The notes under the pieces are model-generated. The model was not told where the DNA came from. It saw only the letters and a list, made by a program, of their open reading frames with translations, and did no database searches. From Acanthosoma haemorrhoidale (lineage: Eukaryota > Arthropoda > Insecta > Hemiptera > Acanthosomatidae): DNA of 64,000 nucleotides. Positions 13,101 to 23,900 of the stretch are shown one piece after another (position 1 is the stretch's first letter; the number at the start of each line of letters is the position of its first letter). The stretch lies in assembly GCA_930367205.1 (NCBI GenBank), contig OV884013.1:91761333-91825332 (forward strand). The letters are read 5' to 3'. Made by a program: the position numbers and the translations under genes.

Positions 13101-14100
13101 TCATTTAAAGTTACAAAAAAATCAAAAGATGTACAACTTAAAATAATGAAAACCAACTGTGACGTGTAATCTAACTCTTAACAATTTAACTACCTTAACG
13201 CAGTGATGTATCTAAAAAAAGTTAATCATTTCATTCACAAAATACTTAATTTAAACAACAATCTTAACAAGACAAAATATTTGGTTATTTTTTTCATAGA
13301 AACACACTTAAACTGTTATCAATACATTAAAAAAAAAAAAAAATAGTAAATATATTTAACAAATATCTTGGTTTAACAAAAGATCGGTGAGATCTATAAT
13401 AGTTTAGTTTACTGATACGAACTACATGCACTCGACCTGATGAAATATTATCTTTGCTAGCTACTAGACAGCTGTGATGTATGTCATTGGACTAATATAT
13501 TTTAAAGTAAAATGGAAAATTAAGACAGTTCAAACTATGCAAAATTGTAATGCATACATTGCAATATGATTCGTCTTAACAAATATCTAAGAAAGAAGTA
13601 GTAAGAGATAATAGGAACTTGATGCAATGTCAGATAAAATTCATAACATTAGGCAAGTGAAATAGTTGTCTTAAAAAATTCAAAAACACATGGTAAATGC
13701 ATACTTTCATAGTTATTTGTGTGACTCTTTCCTCACCAGACTACAATATTGTAACTGAGAAAGGCCTCATCATCACATTGGTGAGAAAATGTGAGTTACA
13801 CGTATGTAATGCTTTTCCTACAGTATAATTATTTGGAATAAAATGATCCATACCTTTCATTAGCAGGTTACTAATACGCGTGCCTTACTTTTCAGGCCAT
13901 TTAATAATGATAGTTAGAATGCCTGCGACATTAGCCTCCTGCTAATGAAAGGATTATCATAAAAATGTACCCCCACTTAGCCAACAACTACTTTTCAACA
14001 CTGATAACAGTGTGCATGCACTTACAATCTATATGATAGGAAAACTATTTCCAAATGCACCAGTTGAATTGTCTGTGATCTATACCATATAGCATAGAAC
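7160..14100. other. Long intergenic stretch without recognised genes
   Basis: AT-rich sequence with scattered simple repeats. Several open frames of 60-97 codons (for example 9395-9637, 9464-9757 and 11302-11532) have no family similarity or splice context. Slightly GC-richer blocks at 11.28-11.75 kb look like worn repeats. There is a G14 run at 12922-12935. A segment near 12.61-12.72 kb (cactactggctaaaaattag) is reminiscent of a Tc1 terminus but has no partner. Confidence 0.5.
13853..13952. repeat. 100-bp inverted-repeat (MITE-like) hairpin
   Basis: The left arm cctttcattagcagg (13853-13867) is the exact reverse complement of the right arm cctgctaatgaaagg (13938-13952), with about 70 bases between. 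It may be a tiny non-autonomous DNA element. No coding content. Confidence 0.6.
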
Positions 14101-14162
14101 GGTTATTAGTCACTTATGAGAAGTCACTGGCCCCAGACAGCTGAGAAGGATTCCAGTGATTG

Positions 14163-17100
14163 CTACGCAACAGCAGACCTGGCAGCCAAATCGTGCAGCA
14201 CCTGTACAAAGAAATTTTATTTAATGCCGCAATACATTTTAAAGGGTAAGGTAAGGTAAGGATAACATGAGCTTATATTCTGAAGTAACAGTAACACAGC
14301 TGTCGTTCTACAGCTGGTTGTAACAATATTTTATACAGTAATTTTTAATTCAAAATAAAAATAATTTTAATAGAATTTTAAAAGTTCAAGGGACTATTTA
14401 GTCGCTATAGCCAGAGGGTTACTATGTAAATATAGTTTTTACTTAGAGTACTTTGGTCAGGTATCTTTTACCAGTATACTTTTTTCAAGAAATCCTTGAA
14501 ATTAGAATTGTTTGTGTTATAAAAGGAGATATTGGTCCCATCTAAAGCACATAAGCCAGTATTAAACGTCGATTCACTTGATGTGGAATCACTTGAAGGT
14601 GCAGTTGAACGAGTTTGTTAGAACCTTGTCTTTCTATCCTTGTTTTGTTTCTTTTATGTTATATGTTTTGCTGTACCAGTATGCTGAACAACTAGAAAAT
14701 GTTTGGCAGTCAAAACTGGTTAATCACTGCACAAACAATATAAATTTCAAGCACATTATTAAATGTTTGGTTAGGGAATTCACGAATGTGGTACTTGGTA
14801 ACGAATTCTCTTTTTTTCCCCCTCGCTTCTGTCTTTGATCAGAGATCACTTTGAAGGTTAGGAAGTATGGGATTCTATAAATTTAGAAAAGTAAGCAATT
14901 CTCAGTAAAATTATCCAAGAACAGTATTGACCTGTTCCAAGAGTCTGACACACAGTTTTATCATTTCTCCAAAATACCATCTTTCAAAGTACACAGTTCT
15001 CAGTTTAATTATTAAATAAAAAAAGGCCTTCTATTCCAAGAATCATGCAGATTATCAATTCACCAAAATTTTCATCCTTTAATTGAATGGAGATATTAAT
15101 TTTAATTTGAAAAAGTATGCAACTCCCTAAGAAATATTTTAAAATATGTAAAATAAAATTAATCTAAATCCACTTATATTGCATTTTATAAAGGCAATAT
15201 TGAAACTATAGTAATCGATGATACAGCAAATATTTTGCTCTGGGTGAAATATTTTAATACATATAAATTTTAGCCTTTCCTGGCTTTTGGAGCTCACTGT
15301 GATGAACTCATTGAAATAGAATTGGAAGCTAAAGTTAATGCTTGGCCAAAAGCAATTATGTAATGTCTTGTGTTGTATTTTTTCCCCCCACACAAACTTC
15401 TTGTTTTGAGAAAAAACGCAAAATTTTACAACTCTATAAATTTCTTTTTGATACTAAAATTCCAAAAAAACAACCAAGGTCATGAATTGAATTATTTCTC
15501 ACTTGCTTCATGCCAATGCATCTTGAGAAGGCAAACAAATAATGCCCTATTTGGCACTTGCCCCGATTTTGTGGGGCAAGAGAGGGAAGCATAACTTTAA
15601 ATCTTCCACAAAAATGTTAATATTGAGAAATATAAAAAGCTTGATATATATCCTGAAAAATAATCCAGCGGATAATTTGGAAAAAAATATCTTGCTGCAT
15701 TAGGGACCTGCACAATCTTTGACCAAAATCCAACTCAGAAACTTTTATTCCCTATTTCCACCGGCTCACCTTAAATGAAAATTGATCAAAATGAGGTTTA
15801 TTACACGAACCTGAGCTAAAGGTGAAGGGAAAACTTGCCGCCATTGCAATTCTCTTAATGTTTGTTCGGTTTCTGTGAGGGACATGTTTTGAACTTCAAG
15901 ACAAACTCCCAATGTGGTCTTCCAGATGGTTTCTAAAAAAAAAAAAATGTATACATGATTGATATAACATTAACATGGTCCAATCACAATTAAATAATTT
16001 GTGATATGCTGTTTCATATTGATATTGATAAATGACCAACCAGTGACTTTGTCTCATATCTGCTATTGATATATAAGTGGTCTACTGAGGTGTTACTCTA
16101 TTTTGTGAGGATGGTAGGTCTTGTGTGAATATGCATGTATGAGCTGGTTTCAGTCGTGATGCTTGATCCAATTGTAATTGGCAAATCAAGACCTCATGGT
16201 CCATGGACTTAATTAATTAGACAGAGCTTTAATATCAAACAAATAAAAACATAAATTTCTAATCACAAATAAATAAAACCTTAATTGTTGAAACGGTGAA
16301 GATTTATTGTACTTGGTTTAGAAGAAACAAAACAAAATAAAGAAATGGGGTTATCTTTTAAAACAGGGAAGGTAAATTACACTTACCAAGATTTTTGAGA
16401 GAACGCTGGTAGTCATGTGGATCCAAAGCCATCAGAGCCTCTACGCTGATCACTTCGGCCATTCCCTTCGCTCCTTGAAGAAGGGGGAACAAACTTGGGG
16501 TACAGACGATTGTTGACCCTCCTCTCACGTGCTCGTTTACTAATTGACGCAGTCGATTATAATCCTGAGAATAATACCCATTACCATTGATTGTTAACTA
16601 ATGGTAGAAAAAAGACGGGATATAAAAACACTTTTCCACAATAAATAATGAAATAGTAAAAAAAATCAATAGTAAATTTTCATTTATTTTTGGACTACTG
16701 TTTCATAAGAATAATTAAAACAGATTCAAAATTAAACTATAGAGCTTAAATTATACATACACAATACAATACAGGAAAAATAGAGTAAATGTCATTTCTT
16801 AAAACGAAAAGAGACGTGTACACTACTGAGTCTCAGATATTGAGAGGACTTTCTAGAAATATGATTAAATATATATGATTTAAATACGAGAAGGGTATTT
16901 GCAAGCCAGATGTGGAAGAAATAGAGTTTTTAATAGTGATCTAATAAGGCAAAATCTTTTAAATGCAGCAATACAGTGAGCTGGAAAGTATAAGTCCAAA
17001 AGAAATGAACATTTTTGAGTTAATAAATATTGTTTCAAAGATTATACAACTGGTGAACTTGGTAGACGAATGATGCTAGAAAATACTGACAACAATAAGG

Positions 17101-19073
17101 ATAGATACAATTCAATTAAATGAAGAAACAATAAATGACTGAAAAAGCTGAAGACATCAATCGTTTAAGTATGGCTTCTACGTAACAAGAGACATCATCA
17201 CACCTATGATTGAAATAGGGAAAAATTAAGGAATTTATTAAGTCAGCAGGTATCAAATGGAGAAAAGTAACAAACATTAAAGCATTTTGATCCAAGATAA
17301 ATTAAAACAGAAAATCAAGATATTTGGTTCTTCCAACTTAGGGCTTGGTAATAAATAATCGCAACACTAATGATTAAAAAGAAAATAGGGGAAGAAAATA
17401 TAGTTATAAATAGGAGATTTGATATTTAGTCTTCTCCTCATAGGATGTAAATAGGCATATGAACACATAGTGGTACGCATTAGAAGAAATAAAAACAAAT
17501 CTTAGGAATATAAGCAACAATAATAAATATCTTGATTATACTAAATACCTAAAAGAGATTTAGTAAAATAAAAACATCTATCATCTAATACTCAGTTAAT
17601 TACTATTTAGAATAATAACTACAACAATCATGCGCTAACTAATTTAGAAACTGACCATTTTAAACAAAATTATAAAAATACTTACATGTTTTTAAATCCA
17701 GGTAAATACCTGATTGGGCAATGCAAACAATAATAAACAATGAGTATTGGATAAAATGTGTATTCTTTAAACTAACTTTACAATTATATTATTATTGTTA
17801 ATTCAAATGAACAAAAACAGACTCAAATAGAAAAAAAGGAATTGGGATTAATTGACTGTTTGAATAAAACTTCATTAAAGTGCCACTTGATGAATAGTAT
17901 AGGGGTGTATTGTGAATGTGCTTTCAACCATGGCACCTAAAGATAATAAATGAAACACAGGAAGTTATGGCTATTAAGCTGATCAAAATCAGATAACTCA
18001 GCTTCTACCAGTCAATGGACAGCAAGAAAAGTTAATAAAAATTATTAATGAGTTAAATAAATCAATAATTGGTTATGTCATGCTTAGCATAATGATGTAA
18101 ATAGTTAGAGGATATAAGAGGTTTGTATAAATAAAGATAATTTTTAATAAATCAAATCAACATACCAAACTTTTGTCAATAACTTGCGTCCAAATCCGTG
18201 CAGGCATGTGGGACGTGTCAGCCATGCAGAGTATTTTTTTACTATAATTGTTGTTATTCCCATGAGAAACAGTCGACATATTGCCATCAGGAAATGTGTC
18301 TATGAGAACCACAGAATTCTCACCACCAAGATATGATAAATCAGGATGGGTTTGCATGTACCAATCGGCAACAGTGGTACAAGTAGAATAGATCCTTTTT
18401 GCTATCACACCTTTCACCAATTTATTTTCTTTAGTATATTCCTCAAGAGATATGCCGTCACACCACGCAACTATGGTATCAAGAATTATTTTAAAACTGC
18501 AATGAAAATCAGCAAGAGGTGAATCCATTCGGATAGAAACTTTTTTTTTACACAAGGGGCAAGACCAATGGTATTTGTCTACAATTCTAGCCCTTTTCCA
18601 CTCCATGGCCTTGTTCCCCGGACACTCCGGATTAGAACATTTTTGCGACCGCCGTAACAATCCAATATCTTTTAGCCATTCTATAAGCTCTCCATCTTTT
18701 CCTTCCTCCAGAAGTGGTTTAATAGTCATTTGAAAATATTCCGTGAATCTGAAAATAGTATACAAATTCAATTAATCAAGGTAGATAGAACACTAACAAT
18801 ACTTATGACCTTGAAAAATTAAAAACTAAGAATAACATTCAAACGATTATCAATAAATTAATATTTTAAGATGCTGGGGTTCAGGGAAGAAATTAAAAAA
18901 TACTAAAAGCCGGCACTATTTAGTAAAACAAGCTTTCTCCTGATATTTTTCAAAGCAAGACAAAAGATATACAAAATGAAAATTTTGTTAAATTAAAACG
19001 CTTACTTGACACTTGGTTTCAACGATGAGTTTTCATCCATGAATTCAGAATTATCAATTCTATCCTCCTCCAT
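14163..19073 (-). CDS. Domesticated Merlin/ISXO2-type transposase-derived protein, 329 aa, five exons
   Basis: CDS exons: 19006-19073, 18166-18748, 16387-16564, 15811-15932, 14163-14201; all borders are GT-AG and the phases join exactly (990 nt). The start ATG at 19073 begins MEEDRIDNSEF. Residues 60-89 form a zinc ribbon (CSNPEC then CPLC), followed by a region with the helical layout of ISXO2/Merlin transposases. The first catalytic Asp is likely D173 (VVLIDTFPDG). The second acidic position, after HVRGGSTI (residues 229-236), reads VCTPSLF, so the expected Asp is missing. A possible third Glu is E277 in NLETIWK, matching the NxE-xxW style of the family. An uninterrupted frame across four introns with a broken catalytic set argues for a host-recruited gene that is expressed but not an active transposase. 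Its role is unknown; DNA binding through the zinc ribbon is plausible. Confidence 0.85.
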
Positions 19074-19139
19074 TTTCGAAAGCGTTAATTAAACATACAC
19101 ACAGAATAAAAAAGAACAACAGTACTAAACAATACAAAG

Positions 19140-19165
19140 ACTAACAACCCGCCATTTTGGGAGAC
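19140..19165 (-). promoter_or_regulatory. Probable promoter region of the Merlin-derived gene
   Basis: Minus strand reads CCAAAATGGCGGG about 75-90 bases upstream of the start codon, a YY1/Pho-like motif (AAAATGGCGG) of the kind found close to TATA-less start sites. Placement is by distance only. Confidence 0.3.
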
Positions 19166-19169
19166 AGAA

Positions 19170-20900
19170 CAAAATTCATTTCCAATCGTTGACTTATTAA
19201 TTTCGGTATATCGATTAAAAAGTTCAAGTTTTAACTCGGTTGGCTCAGCGGGAATATAAATATTAACTGGTGGCTATTGAATGTAGAATTAACCGCTTTC
19301 TGAAAAAAAGAAAAACATATAAAATAAATAGAAGAGTTTTTTCCTTGATAATATTTAAAAGAAAAAACTACAATACTAGTAGTGGCACCTACCTCAAGTA
19401 AGCGTACTAACCAATAATAATCTGAGAAACGCTTAGCTGTTAACCAAACGGCTTTATAAAACTAACGAGCTGTTATTTGTTAAAAAAATATTATTATTCC
19501 TCCCCCCCCCTATACTATCTTAAAACTATGTTCATGTTACCCTCATAACTTAGTATTATAAATTGATAACAATTTCTTCCGGTGAATAATATTTCTACAA
19601 TAGCAAGTTATTAATTTATACCACGATGAATTCATCCAACACAAAATCTCCGAAGCTTTGGAACTATGGAAACACAAATTAGTTGCCACCAGCCTTCTTA
19701 CCTTAAGAAAGTCCTTACCGAACATTGTTGTGAGGCTGCCCCAATTCAATGTCCTGCTTAGGGGCACACAACAAGGGGCAGTTATTACACTAAATATCTC
19801 GTGTATTAGCCCACGTAGGTCTCTCTGTTTCAGTTTTAATTCTAATTAAAAATCGAAATAAAAACGGAAAAGTTGTGGACACGAAAGCTGTTCAGTGCTA
19901 CCAATGAGCCATGAGTATCTAGTGCATGCCTCACCACATAAAATTATGTTGTATACGTAATTGTGGGTATGTTTATTTTAGATATCCCGGTATCAGAAAG
20001 ACAGAGACGATACTTCAATAAAAAAAGATTAGAGATGTGGTGAGGTAGGTATTTCATCACCTCCCTTAACTACTGAGTGGGAATGAAGTTATCTCTGCAA
20101 ATAAGATCGTAGCAGACAATTCGTTGGGTACCAACAGGAAAACCTTCTGGACACATTTGGTGCGCACAGGCTTGTTTGCAACATCCTAATTTGAACAGAC
20201 AAGTCGTTGCGTGTGGAACACACTTTAGAATTAAAGGTGGATTTAGTGGGTAGAAATCCCACACTACATGAGGTCTGCAATGTTGTTTGAACATATCCAC
20301 CTCCATAAGAAAGAAAAGCTGATCACTATTGACAAATTAACATTGGACGGTATCTCGCCGACTTTCTCTGTATTTATTGACCTTAGGCGTTTGTAGATGA
20401 ATCACACTAACTGGATAGCCGTTCTCTAAGACCACTGAAGATCTAGCTGAAATAAATTGAAGGGATGGGTAGAGCGCTGTTCATGTCAACGCGGCAACTG
20501 AATGTCACGAAAATGAACTTGCTCCATAAATTCAGTGAATAATTGTTTATCTGACTGAGGTGAAGTCCGGTAACCGTAGAAATATATTAATAATTTGTTT
20601 AAGAGCGTTAGGTGATATGGAATTGCCTCATTCCAAGGAGGTAGGTAGCTCAGGATAAACCAAGGTTCTGAGCAAACTTGTGTACTCTACCCAATAGACT
20701 GTCTATTATAATTTACAGCATTTTTTAATTTAAATTTTTTTTAACGAGTGAATGTTATAGTTTTTTTTATAGTAACAACATCACTGCAAGCAACAGTTGT
20801 TTTATAATCATTTGTAAACCGCAACCTCAACTCCGGTTATTCAAAACCTTGCCTCATTAGTCTCTGATTTCAAATTAAATGCTTTAGATTGGTACATTAA
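19170..20900. other. Intergenic region between two divergent genes
   Basis: About 1.8 kb separates the minus-strand Merlin-derived gene from the plus-strand ALKBH4 gene. It contains a cysteine-rich minus-strand open frame (20070-20306) that I do not recognise, and otherwise nothing clear. Confidence 0.5.
20070..20306 (-). other. Unrecognised cysteine-rich open frame, 78 codons
   Basis: The translated frame has nine cysteines, most within its C-terminal half (pattern KC-x6-TC-x5-GCC-x3-AC-x4-MC, then VC and IC), and ends in a stop. An internal acceptor-like ttgcag precedes PHVVWDF, so it could be a terminal exon. Another frame over the same bases is also open (20089-20280), so chance is possible. 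No family is recognised, and no upstream exon or start site is supported. Confidence 0.2.
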
Positions 20901-20901
20901 G

Positions 20902-23900
20902 ATGGAAACAGATCGTTCTAATCTTTGTGGATGCAAGGGGATCAGGACATGCTTGAAATGTGAACAGCTATTTGATATCCCATGTAGAAATAAATCAGTT
21001 GAACAAGAGGTAATATTATTTAAAGAAGTATTGATTCTGTGTACTCCCTGCTCCTTTGTCCTATAAAGTTGTTTTTTATTTTCTCTTTTTACTGTGTCAA
21101 ATGTTTTTACATCAGTTATGAACCAAATTATATATATATATATATGAAATATACATTTAAGAAATAAAGGTTCTATAGAAAAATAAACACTTTTTAGGCA
21201 TAGTTCTGGTGCTATATCTTTAATGTTTAATTAAATATGTGTCTGGCTTGGAAAATTTAAGAGTATCGGAAAGATATTAGGATACCTTCTTTTTTACATT
21301 ATTAAAATAGGGTTAGTACAGCCACAATGTTTAGAGCTTGATGCAGGGCTTTTTTTTGGATATAACTTTAAAAATTCATATTAATTGAACTATTTTATAA
21401 CCACCATAGTAGAACACTTGAAAAATTAAAAAGTATTGGAAAGTTTTTAGGATACCTTCTTTTTTAATTTTTTTAAAAATTATTATAAGATCGTAAGTAT
21501 AACCACAACGTTTAGAGCTTAATGCAGGGCTTTCTTGGATATATATTTCAAAATTCAGATTAATTGAATTATATTTAAAACCACTATAGGAGAACAGTTA
21601 GCCAGAGTAGACCGATAACCTTACACCCTTACCTATTATAAATTAGATAATCTTCCATCATATTAGCCTTCTTTATTATCTATTGCTATATAATATCACA
21701 TAATTTCACTTTTTTATTATGAAAATCAACAAAAAAGGTTTGATAGTAATATAAGGTATTTTGAAAACGTGAATACAATTTTTCTTAATGTCCAATATTA
21801 AAAGACAATGCAAGACAGGATTATATAATTAAATTAATTACACAGCACTGGCCCTGATAAGGAAATTATCAATTATTAATTGATTTTAGTAATAATTAAC
21901 TTGGAAAATTGGACTCCAGCACAATAGTTGATCATAAATATAAACAACAGTTGAAAAGATCAGTCATCTAAGAAGAAAATACTAGTCAAGTGTTGTGAGT
22001 TACACAATTAAGGGGTTTACTAAGGTTTAAAAAAGGTTTTAATGACATTTTATAAATATAGTAAACTTAAGCCCTTTATACTTATATATTACACAGACAT
22101 ACCAGAAAAAAAAAAATGTTTTTGTGGCTAGAATTTCAGAACTGATTCTCGCTATATTTGGGGAACTGAATCTAAATAATAAATCAGTTTTCTCTATCTG
22201 CTCTATTTTTTTAGATCAGATTTTTTATAAAGTGCAGTTCTAACTTCATTTTTGTGCAGTTCTAAACTACATATACAAGGATTGGTTCTTGTATATTTGC
22301 CCTATCTTCAGTCTGCTGTCTAGTTATTTCCAGAAAAATCCACCAGATGGAGTAAGCATCTGGTAACATAAGTGGCCTTCAATGATTCAAATACAGTTGA
22401 GGTTAGTTTGTGAGTTCTCCCCCTGCAGGGTAGATTGAATTTGCCCTCCCATGAAGAGAGAGTTTTAGGGAAGAGTTTTTATATAAAGTTAATCTAAAAT
22501 GTTGGATGTGTAAATCATCCTGATATGTATTGGTAGATATGCAAAGAATACAGGTTATAAGAAAACAGAAAAAACTGTTAGTAACTTTGTAAAGAGAGGT
22601 TAATTGGATACTTTGGTTTATTGGGCACCGTCCTAACTGTACTGATCTTTTGGGAGGGACAGTGTACTACCGGGAAATGAAAAATTCAGCATACCGGTGG
22701 TTTGGAGAAATCAAAAAACCTCTTAACGTTTCACCAGCTCTCATAGCTCTGTGAGCATGTGTGATGCCCCTCTTATCACCCTTATGATACCAATGAAGGT
22801 GATAGTGTCATCAATTTTTCAACCAGGATGAGTTAATTGACCTCACCAGAGATCTCAATCCTGTCAAAAGAAGCTTCTGAATAACTGGCTTCCAGGTTGA
22901 AGGACAAAAATTTGCTGGAACAAGAAACCAAAATTACCTTTTACCATACGAAAAAAAAGGGTCCGCTACCTTTCTTTCAAAAAGACAATATTGTATTTTG
23001 TCAAAAAATTAGAGGACTCATGGACAAAATTGGTCTTCCTGTCTATTACCCAAGTGATTGGCGCCTATTTATCAACAACTCAAAGCAAATTTTGAAATTT
23101 GTCCTACACAATGGGAATAAATATGGTTCAATACCAATGGCTCACTCAACAAAAATGAAAGAAGATTATAATACCATAGCCTTGGTCTTGGAGAAGATAA
23201 AGTATCATTGACATCAATGGGTGATTTGTATGGATCTAAAAATGGTAAACTTTCCTCCTCCTCTTTAGACAACAAAGTGGCAACACCACTGGGTTAGAAA
23301 AGAGTGGCCTAAGAGACAAAACATGTACGTTGGAGAAAAGAATGTCCTTAACGACCCCTTAGTTGAACGAGAGAAAATCATCTTTCCTTTTCTGCATATG
23401 AAGCAGTTTGTAAAGACTCTAGATAAGAACAGATCATGACTAAAGCAGGAATATTTGACGGCCCACAAATAAGACAACTCATGAAGGATCCTGCCTTCAT
23501 AAATTCGAATAATGAGCCTGAGTGAAAAGCCTAGACTTCATTTGTTACAGTTGTCATAAAGTTTCTGGGTATACGCAAAGCTGAAAACTATCTTGAGCTA
23601 GTAAATGGGATGTTTAACACTTTCAAATCCCAGGGTGTAACATGAGTATTAAGATGCACTATTTACAAAGCCACTTCAACTGCTTTCCTGAAAATTTAGG
23701 AGAGACCAGTGAGGAACAAGGTGAAAGATTTCACCAGGATATTAGAACTATGGAGGCCCGCTACCAAGGAGGTTGGGATACGCACATGATGGCAGATAGG
23801 TGGAGTTTAAAAAGGGACTGTTCCAAAATGCATTCAAGAATGTCATGGAAAAGAAGCTTCCAAAGTGTTCAGTGACTAGTTGGTTTTGCCAATAACTTTT

